Notes: generated by a model from the sequence alone, not told the origin. 64,000 bases of DNA from Pardosa pseudoannulata (GCA_032207245.1 CM063503.1:110149350-110213349), one strand, 5' to 3'; shown: positions 32,823 through 45,450, counted from the stretch's first letter. Translations and numbers: made by a program.

Positions 32823-33357
32823 ACAACTCCACTGTTGGCATATATTTTAGCATTAGAAAATGACTTTAATTTGCAGACTTTCAATTAATGAGAACCTTCA
32901 TTAGAAAATTATTTAATTTAGAAACATTAAAATGCATTATCAATTTATAGAAATTAAATTCGATTCCTCAAAACTACTTTTCTTTTTACAGAAAATTAAG
33001 AGAATAAAATATTCTAAACAAAATTATCTTATTCAGAAAGTTCGATAATATCCAAATTAAACAATTACTTCAAAATTATTATTTTTTATGGAGAATTAAG
33101 GTTATTGTAATGGCCAATTTTTATATATCCCATTTAAGACAAAAAAAAATGCTTACAAAATATTTTCTTAACTATAAATTAAATTCATTATGTACATTAA
33201 GAATATAAAACATGCACATTTATTCTTATTAATCTTTTTATCGATTAAAGCATAATAATTTTTGAGAATTCTAAAAAAAATATTTTTATTAATTTTGAAA
33301 TATAAGCCGTAAAAAATTTTGTGTGCATTGAGAATAATTTAAATGAAATATATTGCC
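32823..33357. repeat. ~535-bp tandem unit 1
   Basis: The sequence starting CAACTCCACTGTTGGCATAT recurs at 33357 and the match continues to the end of the unit with moderate divergence. The unit is AT-rich and non-coding. Confidence 0.9.
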
Positions 33358-33990
33358 AACTCCACTGTTGGCATATATTTTAGCATTAGAAAATGACTTT
33401 AATTTGCAGGCTTTCATTTAATGAGTCCCTGCATTAGAAAGTTATTGAATTTAAAAACATTAAAATGCATTATCATTTTATAGAAATTAAATTCGATTCC
33501 TCAAAACTACTTTTCTTTTTACAGAAAATTAAGCGAATAAAATATTCTACACAAAATTATCTTATTCAGAAAGTATGATAATATCCTAATTAAACGATTA
33601 CTTTAAAATTACTATTTTTTGGAGAATTAATGTTACTGTACTGGTCAATTTTCATATATCCTAATCATAATATAATATCCTAATTAAACGATTACTGCAA
33701 AATTACTATTTTTTGGAGAATTAATGTTACTGTACTGGTCAATTTTCATATATCCCATTTAAGACAAAAAAAAATGCTTACAAAATATTTTCTTAACTAT
33801 AAATTAAATTCATTATGTACATTAAGAATATAAAACATGCACATTTATTCTTATTAATCTTTTTATCGATTTTAAGCATAATCCTTTTTGAGAATTCTAA
33901 AAAAAAAATATTTTTATTAGTTTTGAAATATAAGCAGTAAAAATTTTGTGTGCATTGAGAATAATTTAAATGAAATATATTGCTGCATGC
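33357..33990. repeat. Tandem unit 2 with a nested 94-bp duplication
   Basis: Second unit of the tandem pair, longer because a 94-bp segment is itself doubled (33581-33674 and 33675-33768). The unit ends just short of the TTAA of the piggyBac element at 34001. Confidence 0.9.
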
Positions 33991-34463
33991 ACTTAGTACA
34001 TTAACCCATTAGCGCCCAGTGATCTATTTTTAGATCGCTAAACATAGCGTGGGAAATTCGCTTTTAGATGACCTTCAACCCACCCCATACATTCCACACT
34101 GCACATAGGGCAAGACAAGGGATGCACCTGTTTACCAAGAGGTGGTTTTTTTTGTTTTGTTTGGTTATTGATCTAAAGCGATAAGAGAAAGTTTGAATCG
34201 CCATTTCGTTCCGTAGTTTTTCGACGTTTCTTAACATAAACCCTGAAAACAGCTAAGCAATGCCAGTAACTTAAACTTTTTTTGGTATTTTAATATCTTC
34301 ATAGATGTAGCTATTAGTATATAAAGCTATGATATCTTAAAATAAATATAAATAGTAAAAATTAGTGTCGAAATATTGCTGATCTAGAAATAGATCACTG
34401 GGCGTTCGGGCGTTTTTCCCTACCTATCTGGTAATATTGTGTTTTTTCACCTTAGATGAAAAT

Positions 34464-34988
34464 ATGAGTCGAAAAGTATTTAATAACGTTCAGGATGCAG
34501 TTGATTATCTGTTTTCTGAACAAATTGAAGAGGATATTATTGCCATATCACCTGATGTAGATGAATTGACAGATGAAAAGGAAATAGATGATGATAATTT
34601 ACACGCTCCATTGGAGATAGTAAATGAAAATTTTAAACAGTGGGGGATATTTAGCATGTACCTTTCTATGTATGAGATGATTATAAGGTATTATGGACAT
34701 CACTCTTTAAAACAATTCATAAGAGCTAAACCAATACGGTTTGGTTACAAATTGTAGGCAATGTGGGTTGATACTGGATACTGTTATAAATTTTCATTGT
34801 ATTGTGGTAAAGAACTATATAAGACTCGTTCATTAGGATCCCTGAGAGAAAGAGTTGTACTGAATATGTTATCTGTTGAAACAAATCCATCTAGCCATGT
34901 AAAGTTTTTCACTAGTCATCTTTTATTGCATAATTTACAAGAAAAGGGCTTCCGAGCTACTGGTACTACAGTTTTCCTTCATCATTAA
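34464..34988 (+). pseudogene. piggyBac transposase, N-terminal domain fused to core fragment
   Basis: From ATG 34464 the reading begins MSRKVFNNVQDAVDYLF and goes through an Asp/Glu-rich N-terminal region. At about residue 70 it joins directly to SMYEMIIRYYGHHSLKQFI, which normally lies much later in a piggyBac transposase. The dimerisation region and the first catalytic Asp are therefore deleted. One in-frame TAG at 34755-34757 interrupts KPIRFGYKL from WVDTGYCYKF, after which the frame stays open through LGSLRERVVLNML and FFTSHLLLHNLQEKGFRATGTT. It closes at 34988, where a second deletion joins it to the C-terminal part. It cannot be a working transposase. Confidence 0.88.
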
Positions 34989-35002
34989 CAGCCAATGTCA
35001 GA

Positions 35003-35158
35003 GATGATGTTCGCTTTGATAGAATGGATTACAATATGGGACAAAGAAAGGGAAGCTGTCGACTTGTAGCGTGCCAAAGAAGGTCCCTAACATATTTTGT
35101 GAAGTGCGATGCCACTTTATGCAAGAAATGTTTCATCAAATTACACACTAAACTGTAG
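35003..35158 (+). pseudogene. piggyBac cysteine-rich C-terminal domain, open frame
   Basis: The end of the transposase gene is open for 51 codons to TAG 35156-35158: DDVRFDRMDYNMG, then a Cys pattern Cx4C ... Cx4Cx2C ... H (CRLVAC, CDATLCKKC, LH). In Trichoplusia piggyBac this kind of domain binds a palindromic subterminal site. Here the metal ligands look intact, but the domain is out of frame with the upstream piece. Confidence 0.85.
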
Positions 35159-35504
35159 AAAAATTAAAATTTTGTATTTTAAAATAACTGAACGTTACTA
35201 AGTACATTCTGTAATATTGTGAAATTCTGGATAAATAAACGTTTTTTAAAAGAAAACACATTAGTTTTTATCTATTTGGTTCGTTTTTACCCCGTTATTA
35301 AAGTACTACTGATTGTTGTGTATTTCCTAAAATATATCCCCCGAACGCCCAGTGATCTATTTTTAGATCAGCATATTTTTTAAAAACTATGGTACGTATT
35401 GATAAAATTCGATAATAATATTCATGTTGATAGTAAAAGACACCCAATTTATGAATTATATAACATTATGTCGAAAAAAAATAATTTGGGCGTTAATGGG
35501 TTAA

Positions 35505-37346
35505 ATCATTTATTGAATATTATAATTTAAGAATAATTTTTTAAACAACTTTTAGTTTCCTCTCTTCCGAGACGTATTTATATTAAGTATATGTTTAATT
35601 CTCCATAACGAGTAAAAGAAAGTCAGGTATTACGATACTTTTGTAGTATTGTAAAGAAACAGGTAAAAGGTTTTAATGATTCAACAGACCAAACTTCAGT
35701 AACAAAAATATACATAGTTTAAAAATCATTCGATCGTAAATCATGAAAAAAAATCACTCAGTAAGTTTTTGAAGGAAAAATCTATCGGAGATGCGTACAT
35801 CACAGAAACTCTCAAATCTTTTTTTTTCTTTTTTGGGAAAAAGTGTTTTTAAAATTATCGTTTTCATAGTGTCATCCAGATTTAAAGTAGGTTTGCTTCG
35901 CATGGTATATAAGATGCCAGTATATAGCTTAAGTTTTGCCAACTAACGGTAATCAGTTTCTTTAATACTCGTTAAAATTAGACTTATGCAGAGTTCTAAA
36001 CCAAAATTTTTTGCAATTACAATTAATTCGTTTCTATGTACCAAGTTATTCTTTACAAAAAATAGATTTTCTTGTTTTTTTATAAGGACCTAGAAACATT
36101 GTTTCTATTGGTCAAATAACACTGTTATAATTGCTTATGAATATGCCTCTATCTTTGAGTTGCATTTATGTAGAAATTTTTTTCTTTATATAAAGTGCAC
36201 AATGCAACCGAAAAAGGAGGAGCTAAACTAGACAGTATAATAGACCTAAATCTAATATTTCAGCATTTTACTGCTAATGATTTTTAAATTAGGACTCACA
36301 AAGTTACTAATGCTATTGTAATAATTAAGTATATAGATTTCAGATTGTAATCTAAAGGAAAGAGGCTCAACTCTGTGTTATTAGAGTCCTAAATACAAAA
36401 TATTGTTCTATGTTCCATCGTATATGAGTTACCACCTACAAAGTTGTTGAAGATCTATTGAAAATTTTCGATCTTTAGAGATCAGATTGAAAATCGTATG
36501 AAAAGGTGCAAAATTCGTTCAAAATATAGTTTCCACCTTAAATGTGTAATGATTTTTGAGTTATGAGAGATACATAAGTACTATGTATGTACGTACAGAC
36601 GTAGACTAGTTATAACCCGTCCAGGAATTGTAAAAAAAATGAAATTCAGTATTAATGTTTCCTTGGGCGTACATACAGATGTAATAGTTAAAATAGTTAA
36701 AATTAAATTAGTAATTGCTCAAAAAATATTTTCGTTTATAATTTTAGCCTTGAAACTTATCGTATATACAATAATTTCTTTACTTTATACAAGGAACTTA
36801 TAAATTTAAAATTTACAAAGATATTGGACATGAATGAATGTAAAAAAATACAAGAGTAATTATTTTTCCCTGTCAATTAATTCCATAAAATCTAATTCCA
36901 GTAAAGATAGCTGTTTTTTAAATTTGTTTTAAATTGTATGGTTATACTTTTCATTCTTTGACTAAAGAATTCCGAGAATGCGATTCTATAATTAGAAGAA
37001 TGCATGCATCAGATATTGAAATTTTTTCATCCTTTTAAAATTAAATTTATAATTTTCACATAGTTTAAATCTTTCGAGAGTTCTTACATAGTTGCTGCGA
37101 TGAATTTTTAAATTAACTCTATCAATGCAACGAGAAAAGCCGGGTTCAACTTTTCAGAAATTTTATTTAATAAAATAGGATTTAATAATAACAATAGGAT
37201 TTAACAATTTTAATAAAATTGTTTATTATTCATTCATTCAATAAATCTAGACCAAATTTTCGCCACTGTAAGAATAAATAAAGTTCTATATTTTCAAACA
37301 TTAATATATAATCATATTTGAAAATAAATATTAATTAAACATTTCT
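35505..37346. other. AT-rich DNA without recognised gene
   Basis: A 62-codon minus-strand frame (35754-35942) begins with reasonable-looking residues but has no known family. The 36400-36640 stretch is less AT-biased yet shows no coding frame. Nothing else is recognised. Confidence 0.55.
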
Positions 37347-37348
37347 AG

Positions 37349-37500
37349 GAGTTAATGATTTATCATCAGAGTATGTTGATTTATTTAATTGTGTTGAGAA
37401 TACAGCCAATAATATCTGGGAAAAACCAATAAGTAGACGGATGGCAATTCAAATATTACTTGAGTTCTATGGTACTAAAGCAGATATTGGAGAGTTTTGA
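37349..37500 (+). other. Candidate terminal coding exon
   Basis: TTTCTAG (AG at 37347-37348) is followed by 49 open codons and TGA at 37498-37500. The reading (VNDLSSEYVDLFNCVE..., ...WEKPISRRMAIQILLEF..., ending ADIGEF) has balanced composition with Trp, Cys, Arg and Gly, unlike the Lys/Ile/Phe-rich noise around it. The stretch is less AT-rich than its flanks. I do not recognise a family, and no upstream exon is identified. It has no start codon of its own, so if real it is a last exon. Confidence 0.35.
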
Positions 37501-37556
37501 ATGAATATCCAGAATAATTTAACATATTTCAATTTATTTAATTTCTACATTTCGTT

Positions 37557-37558
<2 letters not shown>

Positions 37559-37616
<58 letters not shown>
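37559..37616. repeat. (TA)n microsatellite
   Basis: Pure TA tract about 60 bp after the candidate terminal exon. Confidence 0.95.
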
Positions 37617-37620
<4 letters not shown>

Positions 37621-40600
37621 TATAGAGATTTTGTTTTAGAGAAGGGTCAAAATGATTGACGGACTAAAATACTTTTGGTAATTTAAATACAACGTCTACT
37701 GTGACTAATGAACTTAATTTCATCAATCACAATGGTCTATGATATAAAGTATTGAAAAATTTAAAGTCCTCTAACATCGTTGGCCCAAATAACAGAGGGA
37801 ATTGTATCTTTTGGTAATTGTCCATTTGATTTCGCTGCAATTATCACTAGATTGTATTAAGAACAATCTAATATAGTTTAATATTCCTGGAGTGTACACA
37901 AATATATTAAAAGCTAATTAAACAGTTTAAGGTAGAAAATATAAAATGTTGAAAAGTAAAAAATATTAAAAATAAAAATAATTAGTGAAAGGTAATAATA
38001 GTATAAAATCTACAGTATGACAAACTATCTAGAAAACTGCTGTATAGCACTATAATTACGGAGGGCTTTATTTTGAAGTTAAATCAAATTTTGTTGTATT
38101 GATTTTTTTTTTAAATTTTTCTCAAAAGCTTTTAAATATTGTGGAATTTATTTTCAATATTTTAATTACTGTTCATACGTCTTCTGAAATCACGTGAGCT
38201 TTAAATATAATAAACATTACATAGATATACCAATTTAAATATTGAGGGAATTGAAGAATTCAATTATTTAATCAAATATTTTATTTTCATCTATGTATAT
38301 ATATTATAAGTTATTTGTACCATGTATTTATTTTTTCTTATAAAGAGGTTTCCTGCTGTAGCTATGGTATGTATAAAACAGAAAATTGCAAAAAGCGGGA
38401 AATTTATTATTTATTATTTATCCATTTGTCATAATTTTTACTCGAAATATATCATAATTAGGACAACTTTAAGTACGTTTAACGATACTTCAATCTACTG
38501 AAATACGTTTTTAATTACTTATAAAAAGGCTTTACTAAAGAAAGACTTTCAAAAATTCCAAACAGTTGGCTCTAATTTCATAACAAACTATTTTCTGTTT
38601 ACAAGATTTTATGATCAATCTAAGTTATTTGCTGCATTAGAATTTTTTTTATAGAAAATATTTATGTTCCTAACTTCGATTGTCTATAGAATAGAAGAGT
38701 AAAGACAAAAGTGTAAATTGTAAAATTTTGTTTTAAAATTGTTACAATCCTGTATAATAAAATATTAACAACAAAACTTATATGCAGTCTGCACTAGAAA
38801 AGAAAATACATTTTACTCTGAATAACAAGCATTCTACTCCTGATAATGAGCATTGGCTTTCAAATTTAAAACTATTCTTTTACCAAAGAATGTGATGTGA
38901 TCAACCAAGAGAGTTATTTTTCTCCTATTATAGTGGTTAAGGTTTTTATTTATGTACTTGAAAAATTGAAAGAAACGATTTTTTCGAGAAAATAATTATT
39001 CTTTTCAAAATAATTGTTTTCTAATTTAAATATGACTTAATGCTAATTTTATTCAAATATATAATTTATTTTAAAAACGATAAAACAGTTGCAACAATTT
39101 ATAAAATTAAAACAATTAATTAAACTATAAAATTTTAAAACTCATTTGTTATGTTGTAGTAAGTATATTACAGTCAAACCACCTCTGGAAGTGATGTGGC
39201 TTGAAAAGGAATTTAAAAAATGAGCAATAATAAAGCAAACAAATTACATGTAAATAGTATTAGTAAGTAATTTAAAAATATTTATTCATTTATCAATTTT
39301 ATAATCGTATATATTAAATAGTAAAATCTAATAATTATATAAAAATATTTTTGATATGAAATATAAAATGCTGTTAAACTATTTGGAATTATTACAATAA
39401 ATTTTTGATACTGGAAAAATAAACACATTACAAATTCTGAATATAGTTACAGACTAAATCCACACAGAGAGATTCAGACACACATTGTGGGTATTGGACG
39501 TTGTTTGTTTTTAAAATTCTGCTAAAACTCGTGTAAACCTAAAAAAATTAAATATTTGAAATAACTCAGAAATTGTATTTATTCTCTTTCCAATTGAATA
39601 ATCATTTAATTTGTGTTATTGAGAAGAGAGGTAAAGGTGTTAGTATAACAGTTTTTATTAGTATAGAAATATAAATATATAAATATATATTAGTTCAGAT
39701 GATGATTTACCTTAACACCGGCACATAATATTTAAAAAATCTAGAGGAAAAAGCATATTTCAAATATCATGATCACTACTTCATTTTCGAATGTATTTAG
39801 AAGCCATCAAACTAGAACTGGAAATTCAACTAAATACAATTATATTGTACAGCACTCATTTGCAACTTATGCTCCACATACAATTTAAATCCTATGGCGA
39901 TATCATACAACTACAGCTTCTAAATCGACTTTGTGAATTACAAAGTACTTACTAGTTAATTCGAATATGAGGCACTCAGCTTCACTTATTTGTACTTATA
40001 TATAGCTAATATAAATATATAAATAAATACAATTATGGAGCTCATAAGGGATCAAAATGTCAAGCCTACAAAAAAAAATTATTATGATCTAGGGGAGTTG
40101 TGACCTCTCTGGTAAAAAGGTAAACAATACTTCCGGAAGTCGGAAAATCATTAAAATCATGATTTACTTAAAGTAGAATAAGACAAACACTCAATGAAAA
40201 CCACACATAAGACTAACTTTAAGTATTTTAGAAATCATGGCATCAAGACATACAATTAATAGTTATTCAAGTGTATTAAAATACTAAATGGATACCTTGG
40301 AAATATTTTCACATTTTAAGGCTATAAAACAATGTTCCCTTATTCGTTGTATACCTTGTTATTTAACCACCATTAATAAAAGGACGTACTTAACCATTTT
40401 GAATATTTTAATTTGATAATTTAAATATTTATGCAAAAGTAGCTAGGAAAATAAAGACTTTCTATTAAATTTGATTTCATACTTTATTTGTGGAATTAGA
40501 ATACATGGGTTGATAAGATCTAATCTATACATGGGTAGAAAATGTATGAATATTAATACAGCAATCCTATGCTCTTAAAGCAATTCTATTGCATGAATTG

Positions 40601-42955
40601 CATGGTTTCTGGATGACACTGGATGATTTTACTTTTTGTAAGAATTCTCATGAGTAGACTGAAGTGAAACGTATTATAGATAGTTTAAGACGAAATAAGG
40701 TTTCTATTTATTATGTTTCGTAAAGTATGTATCTTCAATATCCCACGCGAGTGGAGCAACATATGCTTATGAATAAGAGTAACTAAATGGGCTGCAGATA
40801 TATTTTCCTGAATCCAACTAACAATGGTCATCAGATACGTATTTAGTCTTTTAGGATAAAACTCATTCAATCGCAGAATTTTATTCTCATTTACTGTGTA
40901 ATGTATAAAACTCTTTCATATTTACGGCGTCCTTTTCAAAGACTTTTATTCAATTAACTTAATGATTGACACTTGTATATTTCGTGTATTTTATTTGCAA
41001 CAGATAATAGCTTTATTACAATTTATTCACTTACAAACAAACATATTTATGTCCATATACATATAGTTACTTATTGTTTTTCAATATTCTGTGGTAAAAT
41101 AATGACAAAACATGATTTCAAATTAAATATTTAGAAATAAGGTCATGAGAATGTATAAAAAATGACCCTACAAAAACTGGCAAAAAATCCAGTCATCGGT
41201 ATTAGATTATATTAAATTTCCCCTTTCAAGAAACGCTTCAAATACTTTTTATAAAGAATTACTATCCTTATTGCTCAGACAATGATGATTTACGTATTTT
41301 AGTCTTAATATTCTTCTTTTTTTGCTTTAAGCTGAAAAGAATGGATTTTATCTGCTAGAAAAGTTTTAGAACATAAAATACCCAACTGTCTAACGTTTAT
41401 CGTGTTGGAAATCTCACAAAAATTTTCCCAGTTTTTTACCAATCCTGGTTAATCTAAAATATTCTTTAAAAGGAAATAAATTTGAATTAAGGAGAATTGG
41501 GATACATAAAAGACGAAAAATATATTAGATTATCCTCATCATTATACCAGCGAGCTTTATGGCTACTTCAATTGTGACAATTGTGCATATGTTTGTAGCT
41601 TACATAACTGAAAAACAATTACAAGTAGAAGGTAAAAATTTTGTGTACAACAACTTCATAACATATAATTGTGTACAATTGTTGTCTAAACATTTTCCAA
41701 ATTCCTTGATGTTGTATATTAACTTGGCTATAAAATGCAATGTGTATTTTTAAACATTAAATACTTTGCCGATACATAAAGCATTCATAGGGCGGTACAG
41801 TGAATAAAATTGTTTAAGATTTAGAAATATGGATAGTTATTCAGAATTGTACATACTTTTATGTTATTATATAAATGCTAATTCTAAAAAAATTCAGTTA
41901 TTTAAATGCATTAGGAGAGCTTATAAAGACTAATTTTATTCATCTCAATTTTGAAAGTCTTACTTAAATTTGAAATTTTTATAATATCAATTTTATTATT
42001 TTATATATTTTACTCAGTATATATATTTTAAAATTTTCTTTTGCGCTATTTTCCTTTAGAATAAAATGTAAAAACATAGTTTAAAATGAAAAATTCCAAT
42101 GAATTTTATGTAACTAAAATTACCAAAAATTTTTCTTGTTAATCTATCGATGGATATAATTAATTTCATAAACTTATTCATAATATTTTTATAAATGTGA
42201 TATATAAAGATTAGAACTTAAAGGTTTTGCCTTCTACTTTTCATACGTAGAATTATTTATAGTTTTAACAATTCATAACCTTAATGCTTTTTATATATCT
42301 TCTTAAGGTCCACACAGATAATCCGAAATAAATGAACATACGACACAAAAAAGAGAATTGTTTTGGACAGAAATATGTTTTGCAGATTTTCCCTCATGTA
42401 GGTTCCCGTTATATTGTTATTTTCTTTTGAAATTATTTTTTTGTCGTAACTATTTAGAATGCAAACAACATTTATCACTTAATAAACAGAATATAATTAC
42501 TATTTGGATTAAAATAACAAATGAATCATTTTTGTTCTAATTCTTTCCGCACAAATGTAGTATAAATAAATATTTTAAAACTATTAAAAATTAAAGTTGT
42601 ACAATGCCTTTAAATCCATTTCTTATATAGTTCATAGAAAACTATGCCAAAACAAAGTAGTTAAATTCATTACGACTAAATTTTATTTTTTAATCATTTA
42701 AGTTGACTAATATGCGTATAATTTTGGTAATAACTTATTATATATATGCTTTTTCATTAAAAATCTATTGGAAGTAATCCCTAACAAAATGCATTTAAAT
42801 TTCCGGCTGTCGCAATTTATATATATCAAGGGCGCAAATAAAAGAACTTAAAACGTAGCAAATTTTACTTGGCAAACAGCATTCACTAAACAACTATTGT
42901 TTTTTAAGAATGTCATAAGATATATTTAAACAAATGACCAGCATTATTAAAAGCA
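37617..42955. other. Long AT-rich stretch without recognised gene
   Basis: This is over 5 kb of AT-rich DNA. A minus-strand frame at 40685-40870 (with SWIQENISAAHLVTLIHKHMLLHSRG) is somewhat less biased but unrecognised. Frames at 41559-41753 and 42281-42540 look like chance. Confidence 0.55.
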
Positions 42956-42961
42956 TTCTTC

Positions 42962-43330
42962 ATTCACAGAAATTGCTCTTTTACAGCTGCTAGCTTATCG
43001 GGAGAAAAAAGTCTTCTTACCTTAGCAGCTATAGGTGGTCCATTTGTAATAGAATCGTGCTTATGTCTATTGACAAATGACAGTGTTAATTTGGGGTATT
43101 TGAAAAGTAAAGCGAGGTATTTACAATTACCTCTTACGGCTGTATAGCGTAATGAAGGACGATGCACAGCTTTGCCTTTAGCAATGAGCATCGACTGGTC
43201 ATCTATGCATCGATTACAAATATATACTATATAATATCAAACCTTTTCAAGAAATCCGCACCCAAAATTGGATGATCGAAGTCTGCAACAAGGAATGTCC
43301 AAGTGCACTTAGTGTGTTATCCAAGGTCGA
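42962..43330 (-). pseudogene. pol: Gypsy protease / start of RT relic
   Basis: On the minus strand, 43300-43240 reads TFLVADFDHPILGADFLKRFDI, the C-terminal part of a retropepsin (ILGADFL). The linked segment ending at 42964 reads ITNGPPIAAKVRRLFSPDKLAAVKEQF, the entry to the gypsy reverse transcriptase domain. The catalytic RT palm, RNase H and integrase are absent: the relic stops here. The family differs from the intact element at 19534, whose corresponding motif is VILGWDFL. Confidence 0.75.
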
Positions 43331-43699
43331 CAGCTAGTTTAATATGACCGTAAGTAGCAATTGCTGAACCGTTACCAGAGAAACGGTTGTAAACGAAGTG
43401 TTAATGTCTGCGATATCCCACTCTTGTGCAACCGTTACCGTAAAAATATAGAACCGGTAGAAACAATCTCTATAAGATATAACAATCTCTATGAATATTG
43501 GTAACACTATCAAACTTGAAGAAGTAACCGACTCCTCGACCTTCATCAGTGGCCACCGCAACAGATTGGTCTAAGAATTTTTGTGAACCGAGCAGTGTAT
43601 CGCGCATTTTATAGCCTTAGGCTTAAACAGTCTATAAATACCATCAGACACCTCTCCTATCGTAGAACTGATAACGGCTTTTAAATTCGTTAAATCCGT

Positions 43700-44369
43700 C
43701 TATGATAATATTGCAATGATTCAAGAGACATTGTTTACTGTAGCTGCAAGCTCGGTAATTTACTTAAACAATGTATAAATGGCAGCTATACAACAACTAT
43801 TAACACCAGTACTATCCCTGGACATAGCATCAACTATAGAGAATACAACAACTTCAGAAATTTTATCGGCTATCTTAATAAGACAATCTAACTTTTCCAT
43901 ACTAACAGATACAATTTGCTGCATATGTACAGGTAACCGTCGCAACCAGAGTGCACGAATGCCTTCATAAGTTATTTGATTGGAAGCAAGATTTTACATC
44001 ACGTGCAGTAAATTAAATATACATAAAAGATATTTCTATACCAGATAAATGACTTAAAATAAAGTTCCTAATCTTGTGGATTATGTCGCTGAGAAATACC
44101 CACAACAAACTGCATCAAGATGCGTATAATTTCCGATTAGGGCGCCTTAGGAATGTCAGTAACATAAAGGAGACCATCACAATCCATCGCAGACACTACA
44201 ATATAAAATTTAAAAACATATAAAGTAATACCAGATACTAAAATGAGGATTTGATTTGAATAAACCATAACTCGGGATTCTGCTTCCAAAAGGGGGTGGA
44301 TGGGCCAATAGGTATATTGGAAAGTTCACTACCAGCACTTGAGATACCTGATTTAGATTCTTTATCCAT
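43700..44369 (-). pseudogene. gag: Gypsy gag relic
   Basis: From the minus-strand ATG at 44369 (MDKESKSGISSAGSE) the reading leads to TPFWKQNPELWFIQIKSSF, typical of the capsid start in a gag group common in arthropods. A second piece (about 43960-43800) reads LRRLPVHMQQIVSVSMEKLDCLIKIADKISEV, the capsid C-terminal part. Frameshifts and stops separate them, and the zinc knuckle was not found. Together with the protease/RT piece this is one 5'-portion relic on the minus strand. No LTR was identified. Confidence 0.7.
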
Positions 44370-44659
44370 AATAGAAATACTGGAATAAGGTATCAGCATA
44401 CAACAATTAAAATGCTCAAAATGCAGCAAAACAAAAACAAAGAAACATCTATTGAAAAAAAGGGGAAAGGCAGGTTTACCGTTTCCTTCAAGAAGGCCAA
44501 GTGACTTCTGAGGGTTTGGGAATGTACAAGAAGAAAGGGTAGCCCTAGTGAACGCTATACTCCATAAGGTGTAACGTGTTCATAAAAAATCTTCATTAAT
44601 AACTAAATATTTAATAACTATCCTGCAATATCAAATAAAACAAATGGAAACAAAATTAA

Positions 44660-45450
44660 CCCATTCTTCACGAAAACTGTTGAATCAGCTTTTAAGGAAA
44701 ATATGACGATTCGGCCGAACAGCCCATACTACACATATTTACTTCCTCATCCCATCCTGTCAAGAATAATGTTTAAGTAGGACAGTAAGATGTGCCACCT
44801 TCCAAAATAGAAAAACCATTTGCCTTAGATAGTTCATCCAGACTGTTTTCATTACTTGGAGTAGATACTACACAAGACGCAATTTAATTTCCCTCTGTCG
44901 GCCGTGTAGGTTTTTTTCTCTGTTAAAAGTTTCGAAAATATTTCGATTTCAAAGATTTACAGACGAAAGAATAATTTGACAGAGAATCCACATTACTAAG
45001 TAAAAAATAAGTAGTAGAAAAAATTAAAGTCGAATGCCCGTTAAACTTTGCAAAATATAACAAATCCATGGAATGTGTGTATATAGTGATCAACGTAGAA
45101 TATACTTCACTGACTACAGGAAAGCGCATAAAATGGCAGACATATTTTTTCTTTTTATTAGGCACTGCTGTAATTAATACATATAATTTACCTCTAGTTT
45201 GGCATTCCAATGCTCAAATCTCTAAAATTTCAAATTGGAAGATATTAACCTAATGATCGTTGCGCTCTTCAAAAAAGAAATGTAGTTGTATTAGAAACAA
45301 ATGAAGAACACAATCATAAAATAATTAAAATCAGAGAAAGGTAAAGAACATGCTTAAGTGCAGAGAGCATAGTGTTGGAAAACCAATAAATTGATAGGTC
45401 GAAAGCAGCTGGGAGTGCTCAGTTTTCAAAATGTGCTTATGTAAAACTTG
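44660..45450 (+). pseudogene. Decayed piggyBac fragment, C-terminal transposase part
   Basis: TTAA at 44656-44659 followed by CCCATTCTTCACG looks like a piggyBac left end, and a perfect palindrome TTCGGCCGAA lies at 44710-44719. The plus strand at 45104-45235 reads SLTTGKRIKWQTYFFFLLGTAV and onward, matching the segment after the last catalytic Asp of piggyBac transposases (the R-KxIKWY...GTAVxNAY pattern). A further shifted piece (ALQKRNVVVLE, then GKEHA) follows. No right end was found. Several frameshifts make it dead. The 95-codon minus-strand frame at 44923-45210 is its antisense. Confidence 0.5.

Larger units (their letters stand above)
34005..35500 (+). mobile_element. piggyBac deletion derivative, 1,496 bp, with intact ends
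   Basis: TTAA at 34001-34004 and 35501-35504 flank inverted repeats CCCATTAGCGCCCA and TGGGCGTTAATGGG, with one mismatch. A 24-bp motif made of CGCCCAGT plus the palindrome GATCTATTTTTAGATC occurs at 34013-34036 and again at 35346-35369. An inverted version (palindrome GATCTAGAAATAGATC) occurs at 34381-34404. Between these lies a shortened transposase gene. Ends and coding pieces are well kept, so this is the youngest-looking piggyBac copy in the window, but it needs transposase from elsewhere. Confidence 0.95.

Noticed and set aside
35754..35942. 62-codon minus-strand frame, and a similar one at 40685-40870
   Set aside because: Composition is somewhat gene-like, but there is no family, no convincing splice context and no second exon. 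Left as text in the region notes.
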